Assembly (NCBI GenBank): GCA_963974265.1
Contig: CAXBDR010000088.1
Coordinates: forward strand, 1-17,070
Reading direction: 5' to 3'
DNA length: 17,070 bases
DNA from: CAISIP01 sp963974265
GTDB lineage: Bacteria; Pseudomonadota; Gammaproteobacteria; Burkholderiales; Burkholderiaceae_C
Every line of letters begins with the position of its first letter. The stretch's first letter is position 1. Below the pieces are notes generated by a model, which did not search any database, was not told the origin of the DNA, and saw only the letters and a program-made list of their open reading frames with translations. Positions 1-7,323 of this stretch are shown piece by piece. The position numbers and the translations under genes were made by a program.

Positions 1-1355
<1,355 letters not shown>

Positions 1356-1389
1356 GGCGAATTCCCGGTTTTTCGCCATTGTGCCCATG

Positions 1390-1429
1390 ACTGCCATATC
1401 TGCCAATGCGGCAGCTGGCACTGCCAATG
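1390..1429. promoter_or_regulatory. Candidate FisR upstream activating sequence (TGCCA/TGGCA repeats)
   Basis: TGCCA occurs at 1392-1396, 1401-1405 and 1422-1426, and TGGCA at 1416-1420. TGCCA (1401) and TGGCA (1416) form a perfect inverted repeat with a 10-nt spacer. The 9-mer CTGCCAATG is directly repeated at 1400-1408 and 1421-1429, 21 bp apart, which is two helical turns. The cluster lies about 120-150 bp upstream of the -24/-12 promoter, a usual distance for sigma-54 enhancers, and just upstream of fisR. Assignment to FisR is an inference. Confidence 0.55.
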
Positions 1430-1502
1430 TCACCGTTCGGTGCCACCCTCCGCCCCGGGTGAAGCGGGTCGCTCCTGCCGTGGTCCGTAAAAAGTCCTTG
1501 TA

Positions 1503-1515
1503 TATCAAGATGTTG
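1503..1515 (+). promoter_or_regulatory. IHF binding site consensus
   Basis: The 13 bases TATCAAGATGTTG match the IHF consensus WATCAANNNNTTR at every defined position. The site lies between the candidate enhancer (1390-1429) and the -24/-12 element (1543-1557). This is where IHF typically bends DNA to bring the activator to sigma-54 polymerase. A consensus match of this length could arise by chance, but the position supports it. Confidence 0.6.
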
Positions 1516-1542
1516 CAATAACCCCATGGCCTTCACGCTGGC

Positions 1543-1557
1543 TGGCACGGGATTTGT
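1543..1557 (+). promoter_or_regulatory. Sigma-54 (-24/-12) promoter of the persulfide dioxygenase gene
   Basis: TGGCACG-N4-TTGT, with GG at 1544-1545 and the -12 GT at 1556-1557, fits the sigma-54 consensus TGGCACG-N4-TTGC except for the last base (T for C). Transcription should start near 1568-1570, leaving a leader of about 60 nt before the ATG at 1628. A FisR-type activator immediately upstream supports the call. The start site position is an inference from the usual -12 distance. Confidence 0.75.
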
Positions 1558-1601
1558 TAGCCCATGGGCGCAAGGACGTGCCATCACGGGCACGGTACCT
1601 G

Positions 1602-1609
1602 CCCCCCCC
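1602..1609 (+). repeat. C8 homopolymer in the leader of the persulfide dioxygenase gene
   Basis: Eight consecutive cytosines end six bases before the AAGGAG ribosome-binding site (1615-1620). Such tracts can vary in length by slippage and would then alter leader spacing; nothing here shows that this one does. Confidence 0.9.
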
Positions 1610-1627
1610 GCTACAAGGAGCAGCCAG

Positions 1628-2581
1628 ATGAAACAACCCCAGTCACAGCCGCAAGATCCCTCGGACGTGCGTGCAAACCAGGCGGGTGCGGACGCGCCGA
1701 ACGGGAAGGGCGCCCTGCAGGTCGAGGGTTTCTTCGACCCTGCCACGTCGACCATCAGCTACATCGTGCTCGACCGCAGCACGAACCGTTGCGCGCTGGT
1801 CGACAGCGTGTGCGACTACGACCCCGCGACCGGGCGCACCGCGCACCAGCAGTCCGACCGCCTGGTCGAGCGGGTGCGTGCGCTGGGCGCCACCGTGCAG
1901 TGGATCCTCGAGACCCATGCGCATGCCGACCACCTGACGGCGGCCCCGTACCTGCAGCAGCAACTCGGCGGGCGTATCGGGATCGGCGCACGGATCACCG
2001 AGGTGCAGGAGGTGTTCGGGCGCATGTTCAATGCAGGCGCGGATTTCGCGTGCGATGGCCGCCAGTTCGACCACCTGTTCGCCGACGGGGAGACCTTCAA
2101 CATCGGCAGTCTGCGCGCCCGCGCGATACACACCCCCGGCCACACCCCGGCCTGCATGACGTATGTGATCGAGGACAACGCGCAGACCGTGGCGTTGGTC
2201 GGCGACACCTTGTTCATGCCCGATTACGGGACCGCGCGGTGCGACTTCCCCGGCGGCGACGCACGCACCTTGTACCGGTCGATCAACAAAGTGCTGAGCC
2301 TGCCGCCGCAGACGCGGCTGTACCTGTGCCACGATTACCAGCCCGGCGGGCGGGAGGTGCAATACGTCAGCACGGTTGCCGAACAACGCGCCAGCAACGT
2401 CCACGTACGCGACGGCATCAGCGAGGAGGCTTTCGTGACCCGGCGCCGCGTGCGCGATGCCACGCTGAACATGCCCCGGCTGCTGTTGCCCTCGGTGCAG
2501 GTGAACATGCGTGCTGGCCGGCTGCCGGAACCCGAGAGTAACGGCGTGTCCTACCTCAAGATCCCGATCGACACGGTCTGA
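1628..2581 (+). CDS. pdo: MBL-fold persulfide dioxygenase (ETHE1/Blh type)
   Basis: This 317-residue cytoplasmic metallo-beta-lactamase-fold protein is predicted to oxidise glutathione persulfide to sulfite and glutathione using one Fe(II). Metal-binding motifs are THAHADH (H97, H99, D101, H102), the GHTPAC loop with H172, D193 in GDTLF, and H235 in LCHDY. The segments FMPDYGTARCDFPGGDARTL and FNAGADF are typical of the BigR/FisR-linked dioxygenase group rather than glyoxalase II. The C-terminal extension (about 270-317) is also usual for that group. The ATG at 1628 is chosen because AAGGAG lies seven bases upstream; the reading frame is open further 5' but lacks a ribosome site there. A sigma-54 promoter lies at 1543-1557 and a FisR-like activator gene is divergent. 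No sulfide:quinone reductase gene is in the window, although sqr is often linked. The family call is firm; the substrate is an inference. Confidence 0.92.
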   Translation: MKQPQSQPQDPSDVRANQAGADAPNGKGALQVEGFFDPATSTISYIVLDRSTNRCALVDSVCDYDPATGRTAHQQSDRLVERVRALGATVQWILETHAHADHLTAAPYLQQQLGGRIGIGARITEVQEVFGRMFNAGADFACDGRQFDHLFADGETFNIGSLRARAIHTPGHTPACMTYVIEDNAQTVALVGDTLFMPDYGTARCDFPGGDARTLYRSINKVLSLPPQTRLYLCHDYQPGGREVQYVSTVAEQRASNVHVRDGISEEAFVTRRRVRDATLNMPRLLLPSVQVNMRAGRLPEPESNGVSYLKIPIDTV

Positions 2582-2593
2582 TCGGTACGGACC

Positions 2594-2608
2594 GCGCCTG
2601 TCAGGCGC
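2594..2608. terminator. Short hairpin between convergent genes
   Basis: GCGCCT (2594-2599), loop GTC, and AGGCGC (2603-2608) form a perfect 6-bp GC stem 12 bp after the dioxygenase stop. There is no T tract, so it is only a possible weak or Rho-assisted terminator. The gap to the SH3 gene is only 52 bp. Confidence 0.35.
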
Positions 2609-2633
2609 TCCACATGGGGGGACTCGGTCGGGC

Positions 2634-3089
2634 TCACCAGCCCCAGAGCAGCCGCTTGGAGATCCAGCCCTTGAGGCCGTCGCCGCGTTCCACCCGGACC
2701 CAGCCGGAACGGCTGCCACGGGTGCGTAGCAGGTCGTAACGCTCGACCTTGCCGACGATGCGGTGTTGCCTGCCCGGCCCGCTACGCACGTTGGCGATGC
2801 TGGCCTTGACGATATGGTGCGGGGTTTTCCCGGTCAGGGAGCTGGCCACCCAGCCCCGGTCGTTCTCGAAGTCCTTGACCTGCAGCCAGCTGCCCTCGCG
2901 GGCCAGTACCTGCAACGGATAACCCCGCTCGAGTTTTCACAACACCTCGGAGTGAGTGCCGGGACCCGAGCGCATGTTGACGACCGATCCCTTGATGCTG
3001 ACCATCTCCGCCTGGCTGGGCGGGGCCAGCAGTGCAAGGCACAGGCCGGCGAAGCTGAGAAAACGGGTTGTCGCGCGTGTCACATCCAT
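2634..3089 (-). pseudogene. Exported SH3-domain protein interrupted by an in-frame TGA
   Basis: Starting at the ATG at 3089, the frame encodes a signal peptide (FLSFAGLCLALLAPPSQA) and then two bacterial SH3 units, each with an NVRSGPG-like motif (NMRSGPG, then NVRSGPG). Codon 51 is TGA (2937-2939). The next codons, in the same frame, read KLERGYPLQV and continue the first SH3 unit to the end (KGWISKRLLWGW, stop at 2634). Related proteins usually have tryptophan at this point (VLWKLERG), so a single TGG to TGA change explains the break. The upstream sequence AAAGGAG lies 11 bases before the ATG. SH3b proteins of this kind sit in the periplasm and probably contact the cell wall. The gene is either a recent pseudogene, a read-through product or a sequencing error. 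Its neighbours give no functional link. Confidence 0.85.
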
Positions 3090-3353
3090 GGGGCATGAGT
3101 CTCCTTTGCCCCCGACTGAAGTGCGAGCCATCCGCAGAAAGCCCCGTGTGCGCGTCGAATCGCCGCATCGTGTTACCGCTGGCAATACTTCCTAGAGCAT
3201 CTCACCCCGGTGTATCCGGGAATGCGGGTAGGCGGCATGACCCTCGGCTTCGGTGGCCTATTGCGCAGGCAGGTGTGGAACACATGGGGCGCCGGACGTA
3301 AACTGGTCCGGTGTCGGTTGGCTGCTAATGCCCGCGTCGGGCGGAGGAATGTC
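3090..3353. other. Intergenic leader region of the molybdenum hydroxylase-sox operon
   Basis: This 264-bp gap separates the SH3 pseudogene from the operon on the plus strand. It holds two short inverted repeats: CCCGG-N5-CCGGG (3206-3220) and CCGGAC-N8-GTCCGG (3292-3311). I could not identify a convincing sigma-70 or sigma-54 promoter. No gene is supported here. Confidence 0.6.
3292..3311. promoter_or_regulatory. Inverted repeat CCGGAC-N8-GTCCGG, candidate operator
   Basis: Perfect 6-bp arms at 3292-3297 and 3306-3311 are separated by a more AT-rich spacer (gtaaactg). The repeat lies about 42 bp before the first start codon of the operon. The geometry fits a dimeric regulator, but no regulator is identified and chance occurrence in GC-rich DNA is possible. 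Confidence 0.35.
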
Positions 3354-3857
3354 ATGGCGAAACTCAATGTCAATGGAGTTGTGCGTGAATTCGAGGCCGA
3401 GGACGATACGCCCTTGTTGTGGGTGCTGCGCGAACAACTCGGCCTGACCGGCACCAAATACGGCTGCGGCATCGCCCAGTGCGGCGCCTGCTCCGTGCAC
3501 CTGGACGGCGTGCCGACACGCAGCTGCGTTCGGCCGGTCTCCACGGTGGGGCCCGACGAGAAGATCATCACCATCGAGGGCCTGTCGCCCGATGGTTCGC
3601 ATCCGGTGCAGAAGGCCTGGCTCGCGCTCGACGTGCCGCAATGCGGCTTTTGCCAGAGCGGCATGATCATGGCCGCAGTGGCTTTGCTCAAGGACAAACC
3701 CAAACCCAGCGATGCCGACATCGACAGCGCGATGAGCAACATCTGCCGCTGCGGCACCTACAACCGCGTGCGCGCCGCGATCAAGGTCGTGGCCGACGGC
3801 GGCAACACACGCTCGGCCGGTCTCGCGATCCAGCACTCGGACGGGAGCACGACATGA
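3354..3857 (+). CDS. [2Fe-2S] subunit of a xanthine dehydrogenase-family molybdenum hydroxylase (IorA-like)
   Basis: This 167-residue protein has the two iron-sulfur domains of the small subunit of molybdenum hydroxylases. The plant-type ferredoxin domain uses C38, C43, C46 and C58 (motif YGCGIAQCGAC). The all-helical domain uses C97, C100, C131 and C133 (QCGFC and ICRCGTY). It should carry electrons from the molybdenum cofactor in the partner subunit to an external acceptor. There is no signal peptide, as is normal: it would be exported folded with its Tat-tagged partner. A GGAGGAA ribosome site precedes the ATG. The stop overlaps the next gene's start by four bases (ATGA), indicating coupled translation. 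It resembles the alpha subunit of isoquinoline 1-oxidoreductase and of related aldehyde dehydrogenases; the substrate cannot be read from this subunit. Confidence 0.93.
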   Translation: MAKLNVNGVVREFEAEDDTPLLWVLREQLGLTGTKYGCGIAQCGACSVHLDGVPTRSCVRPVSTVGPDEKIITIEGLSPDGSHPVQKAWLALDVPQCGFCQSGMIMAAVALLKDKPKPSDADIDSAMSNICRCGTYNRVRAAIKVVADGGNTRSAGLAIQHSDGSTT

Positions 3858-6031
3858 CACAACACACCGTTTCACGCCGTCGTTTCCTGGGCAGCACGCT
3901 GGTTGCCACCGCAGGCGGCCTGGTGCTCGGTTTCCGCATTCCGCTGCCGGGCGAAGCACAGGCGCAGTCGACCGTGCCGACCGAGGTCAATGCCTGGGTC
4001 GTCGTGCAGCCGGACGACCGCATCGTGATCCGCATCGCGCGCTCGGAGATGGGCCAGGGCACGCTCACCGGCCTGGCCCAGCTGGTGGCCGAGGAGCTCG
4101 ACGCCGACTGGGCCCGCGTCACGACCGAATTCCCGACGCCCGGCCAGAGCCTGGCGCGCAACCGCATCTGGGGCAACTTCAGCACCGGCGGCAGCCAGGG
4201 CATCCGCCAGTCGAACGACTATGTGCGCAAGGGCGGCGCGGCCGCTCGGCTGATGCTGGTGCAGGCGGCGGCCGATGGCTGGCAGGTGCCGGCCTCCGAA
4301 TGCCGCGCCGCAGCCAGCGTGGTCACGCACACGCCCAGCGGCCGCACGACGACCTATGGCAAGGTCGCCGCTGCGGCGGCCAGGGTGCCGGTGCCGACCC
4401 AGGTCGTGCTCAAGGATCCGCGCGACTGGAAACTCGCCGGCAAGCGCCTGGCCCGTCTGGACACGGTCGACAAGACGACCGGCAAGCTGGTCTACGGCAT
4501 GGACCTGGTGCTGCCGGGCATGCTCAATGCGGCCATCAAGGACTGCCCGGTGTTCGGCGGCACGATCCGCAGCATCGACGCCGCGGCGATCGAGAAACGG
4601 CCCGGCGTGCGCAAGGTGGTGCGGGTCGGCGAGAGCGCGGTGGCGGTGATCGCCGACACCTGGTGGCGCGCCAAGACGGCGCTCGATGCCTTGCCGATCG
4701 TGTGGGACGAAGGCCCGCACGCGCAGGCGTCCAGCGCGGCGTTTGCCACCGTGCTCAAGTCCGGGCTCGATGCCCCCGAGGCCGTGGTGGCGAACCGTGT
4801 CGGCGATGCCCGTACCGCGCTGGCATCGGCGGCGCGTACCGTGCAGGCCGACTATGCGTATCCGCACCAGAACCACGCGACGATGGAGACGATGAACGCA
4901 ACCGCGCGTTATACGCCCGAACGCTGCGAGGTCTGGGCGCCGACACAGAACGGCGAAGCGGCGCTGGCCGCGACATCCGAAGCCTCCGGCTTGCCGGCCG
5001 CGAAATGCGAGGTCTACAAGATGCTGCTCGGCGGCGGCTTCGGGCGCCGCGGCGCGACCGACTACGTGCGCCAGGCGGTGGCCATTGCCAAGGAGATGCC
5101 GGGCGTGCCGATCAAGCTGATCTGGTCGCGCGAGGAGGACATGCTGCACGGCAAGTTCCATCCGGTCACGCAGGCGCGGATGCGCGCCGGCCTCGACGCG
5201 CAGGGCAACGTCACGGCGCTGCACATGCGTATCTCGGGCCAGTCCATCCTGGCCAGCGTGGCGCCGCAGGCGATCCGCGACGGCCGCGATCCGGTGGTGT
5301 TCCAGGGGCTCAATCCGCCGGGGCCGGAGTCGTCGATCGGCTACAGCTTCCCGGCGCTGCTGGTCGACCATGCGATGCGCAACCCGCATGTGCCAGCCGG
5401 CTTCTGGCGCGGCGTCAACCTGAACCAGAACACCATCTACCTGGAGTGTTTCATCGACGAGATCGCGCATGCGACCCAGCAGGATCCGCTGGCCTTGCGG
5501 CGCAAGCTGATGGCCGGCCATCCCAAACACCTGGCGGTGCTCAATGCAGCCGCCGAGCGCGGCGGCTGGGGCACGCCGGCGCCGCCCGGGCGCTTCCGCG
5601 GGCTGGCGCAATGCATGGGTTTCGGCAGTTATGTCGCCGCCTGCGCCGAGGTGTCGGTCAGCGCCGATGGCGCACTGCGCATCCACCGTATCGTCGCGGC
5701 AACCGACCCGGGCCACGCGGTCAATCCGCAGCAGATCGAGGCCCAGGTCGAGGGGTCTTTCGCCTACGGCCTGTCGGCGGCGCTGTTCGGCGAGTGCACG
5801 GTGAAGAACGGCCGCATCGAGCAGGAAAATTTCAACACCTACCCGGTCGTGCAGATGCAGCACATGCCGGCGGTCGAGACCGTGCTGATGCCGTCGGGCG
5901 GGTTCTGGGGCGGCGTCGGCGAACCGACGATTGCCGTGGCCGCGCCGGCCGTGCTCAATGCGATCTTCGCAGCCACCGGCAAACGCATCCGCGAGCTGCC
6001 GCTGAAGAACCACGACCTGAAGAAGGCCTGA
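3854..6031 (+). CDS. Tat-exported molybdopterin-binding subunit, xanthine dehydrogenase/isoquinoline oxidoreductase family (IorB-like)
   Basis: This 725-residue catalytic subunit begins with a twin-arginine signal (SRRRFLGSTLVATAGG, about 7-22), placing the enzyme in the periplasm. Family motifs include a GGGFGRR loop near residue 393 that contacts the cofactor, GFWRGVNLNQNTIYLECFID with the following helix, and GGVGEP near the C-terminus with Glu690 in the position of the catalytic glutamate. These enzymes hydroxylate a carbon next to a heteroatom or oxidise aldehydes, using water as oxygen source. Substrate specificity differs widely and cannot be assigned here. In related operons the electron acceptor is often a membrane c-type cytochrome; here the next gene encodes SoxX, only 29 bp downstream. 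It is not SoxC, which belongs to the sulfite oxidase family and has a different fold. The operon context suggests a sulfur-linked substrate, which is an inference. Confidence 0.92.
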   Translation: MTQHTVSRRRFLGSTLVATAGGLVLGFRIPLPGEAQAQSTVPTEVNAWVVVQPDDRIVIRIARSEMGQGTLTGLAQLVAEELDADWARVTTEFPTPGQSLARNRIWGNFSTGGSQGIRQSNDYVRKGGAAARLMLVQAAADGWQVPASECRAAASVVTHTPSGRTTTYGKVAAAAARVPVPTQVVLKDPRDWKLAGKRLARLDTVDKTTGKLVYGMDLVLPGMLNAAIKDCPVFGGTIRSIDAAAIEKRPGVRKVVRVGESAVAVIADTWWRAKTALDALPIVWDEGPHAQASSAAFATVLKSGLDAPEAVVANRVGDARTALASAARTVQADYAYPHQNHATMETMNATARYTPERCEVWAPTQNGEAALAATSEASGLPAAKCEVYKMLLGGGFGRRGATDYVRQAVAIAKEMPGVPIKLIWSREEDMLHGKFHPVTQARMRAGLDAQGNVTALHMRISGQSILASVAPQAIRDGRDPVVFQGLNPPGPESSIGYSFPALLVDHAMRNPHVPAGFWRGVNLNQNTIYLECFIDEIAHATQQDPLALRRKLMAGHPKHLAVLNAAAERGGWGTPAPPGRFRGLAQCMGFGSYVAACAEVSVSADGALRIHRIVAATDPGHAVNPQQIEAQVEGSFAYGLSAALFGECTVKNGRIEQENFNTYPVVQMQHMPAVETVLMPSGGFWGGVGEPTIAVAAPAVLNAIFAATGKRIRELPLKNHDLKKA

Positions 6032-6060
6032 TCGCCCGATGCAGGAGCAGGAATTGCGAC

Positions 6061-6504
6061 GTGCAAGGCTGGAACTGGATGTTGGGGTCGCTGTCGATCG
6101 CCGTGATCGGCAGTGTGCATGCGCAGTCGGTCGGCGCGCCGGTGCCGGCCACCGCCGTGATGCAGCCGCTGACGGACACGCCGGGCGATGCGGCGCGGGG
6201 CCGTGCCATCGTGGCCGACCGGCAACGCGGCCTGTGCCTGTTGTGCCATGCGGCGCCGATTCCCGAGCAGCGTTTCCAGGGCAACCTGGCACCCGACCTT
6301 GCCGGCGCCGGCGCGCGCTGGACGGTCGCACAACTGCGGGCCCGGCTCGTCGAGCCTGCCGCGTTCAACCCGGATTCGATGATGCCGTCGTACACCCGCA
6401 CCACCGGCCTGCACCGGGTCGGCGCATCGTGGGCCGGTACACCGGTGCTCGCACCGCAGCAGGTCGAGGACGTCGTGGCCTGGCTGGCCACGTTGCGGGA
6501 CTGA
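6061..6504 (+). CDS. soxX: SoxX monoheme c-type cytochrome
   Basis: SoxX pairs with SoxA to form the SoxXA cytochrome that oxidatively attaches a sulfur substrate to SoxY. From a GTG at 6061 the protein has 147 residues: a Sec signal peptide ending near HAQS (about 22), one heme site CLLCH (C59, C62, H63) and a likely Met ligand in DSMMPSY (107 or 108). The segments QGNLAPDLAG and RTTGLHRVG are typical of SoxX. The GTG is preferred because AGGAA lies seven bases upstream; an ATG at 6079 is an alternative that leaves a very short signal peptide. It follows the molybdopterin gene by 29 bp and precedes soxY by 4 bp. Family assignment is firm; only the start is uncertain. Confidence 0.93.
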   Translation: MQGWNWMLGSLSIAVIGSVHAQSVGAPVPATAVMQPLTDTPGDAARGRAIVADRQRGLCLLCHAAPIPEQRFQGNLAPDLAGAGARWTVAQLRARLVEPAAFNPDSMMPSYTRTTGLHRVGASWAGTPVLAPQQVEDVVAWLATLRD

Positions 6505-6508
6505 CGGC

Positions 6509-6988
6509 ATGACGATGCAGCCACGCGAGCGCCAGTCCCTCTCGCGCCGCCGTGTGCTGGCGGCGGGCGCGGGCATCGCGGCTCTTGCTGTGCAGCTGCG
6601 TCCGGCCTTGGCGACCGAACTACCCGATGACCTGCGCGCGGCGATGCAGGCCTTTGCGCAGGGTGCGCCGGTGCGCGAAGGCCGTGTCGTGCTCGAGATC
6701 GCCGAACTCGTCGACAACGGCAATGCGGTGCCGGTACGGGTTGCGATCGACGCTGCCGCGGGCGCGCCGGTGCGCGCGATGGCGCTTTTCAACGAACGCA
6801 ATCCGCAGCGCGAGGTGATTGCGGTGGAATTCGGCCCCTTGTCCGGACGGCCCGAGTTCTCGACCCGGATTCGGCTTGCGACGACGCAGAAGATCGTCGC
6901 GGTGGCGCGGCTGCAGGACGGTAGCTGCTGGTCGAAGACGGTCGATGTGATCGTGGCGCTGGCCGCCTGCATCGGGGAGGTGAGCTGA
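6509..6988 (+). CDS. soxY: SoxY sulfur carrier with a non-classical C-terminus
   Basis: SoxY forms a heterodimer with SoxZ and carries sulfur intermediates on a C-terminal cysteine. The 159-residue product begins with a Tat signal (LSRRRVLAAGAGIAALAV), as expected for SoxY, which carries SoxZ through the Tat pathway. The core (about 40-149) matches the SoxY fold, with ALFNERNPQREV and TTQKIVAVARL typical of the family. The carrier arm reads LAACIGEVS, with C154 five residues before the end, instead of the flexible GGCGG tail of thiosulfate-oxidising SoxY. A second cysteine, C140, is present. This marks a variant SoxY whose cysteine is retained but whose arm is bulkier, so partners or cargo may differ. 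The gap to soxZ is 2 bp. Confidence 0.92.
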   Translation: MTMQPRERQSLSRRRVLAAGAGIAALAVQLRPALATELPDDLRAAMQAFAQGAPVREGRVVLEIAELVDNGNAVPVRVAIDAAAGAPVRAMALFNERNPQREVIAVEFGPLSGRPEFSTRIRLATTQKIVAVARLQDGSCWSKTVDVIVALAACIGEVS

Positions 6989-6990
6989 CC

Positions 6991-7323
6991 ATGGCCCGCA
7001 CCCGCATCAGCCTGCAGGGCACACCGGTGCGTGGCGTGCCGATCGAGGTGCGCACGATGATCGGGCACCCGATGGAGACGGGTTACCGGCCCGGTGCCGA
7101 TGGCAAGCTCGTCGCGCGCAACCTGATCCGCCGCTTGCGCTGCAGTTTCGACGACGGTACACGATCGGCCCCGGTGTTCGGCGCAGAATTGTTCCCGGCC
7201 ATGGCTGCCAACCCTTACATCGCGTTTTTCTTCACGCCGCCGGGCAACGGCAACCTGGTGTTCGTATGGGAAGGTGACCAGGGTTTTGCCCATACCGAAA
7301 CGCTGGCCGTTCGTGTCGGCTGA
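6991..7323 (+). CDS. soxZ: SoxZ, partner of SoxY
   Basis: This 110-residue protein has the SoxZ immunoglobulin-like fold. The motif IGHPMETGYRPGADGK (about 24-39) and the following RNLIRRL segment are characteristic of the family. There is no signal peptide; in known systems SoxZ leaves the cytoplasm bound to Tat-targeted SoxY. It starts two bases after the soxY stop (ATG at 6991), so translation is probably coupled. It ends inside the start region of soxA. It probably stabilises SoxY and docks the SoxY arm to partner enzymes. Confidence 0.95.
   Translation: MARTRISLQGTPVRGVPIEVRTMIGHPMETGYRPGADGKLVARNLIRRLRCSFDDGTRSAPVFGAELFPAMAANPYIAFFFTPPGNGNLVFVWEGDQGFAHTETLAVRVG

Noticed and set aside
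1416..1430. TGGCAC at 1416 as a second sigma-54 promoter
   Set aside because: The -12 position has GT without the TTG context, and the sequence is explained by the TGCCA/TGGCA repeat cluster.
1560..1569. Perfect palindrome GCCCATGGGC just after the -12 element
   Set aside because: Short GC-rich palindromes are frequent here, and a binding role has no support; it lies near the expected transcription start.
2634..2915. The second half of the SH3 gene as an independent gene starting at a TTG
   Set aside because: There is no ribosome-binding site or signal peptide, and the region completes the first SH3 unit in the same frame, so an interrupted gene is the simpler reading.
3276..3290. Possible sigma-54 -24/-12 element (TGG...GGC) before the molybdenum-Sox operon
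   Set aside because: The GG and GC have the right spacing, but the surrounding bases lack TGGCAC and TTGC, so it is no better than chance.
3854..6031. SoxC assignment for the molybdenum subunit on the basis of its sox neighbours
   Set aside because: SoxC is a sulfite oxidase-family protein of about 400 residues; this 725-residue protein with a GVGEP motif and a [2Fe-2S] partner is a xanthine dehydrogenase-family enzyme.
3872..6331. Very long open frame on the minus strand, opposite the molybdopterin gene
   Set aside because: The plus-strand product has clear Tat and cofactor motifs across the same bases; the minus-strand translation is arginine- and histidine-rich with no recognisable domain, as expected from a GC-rich antisense shadow.
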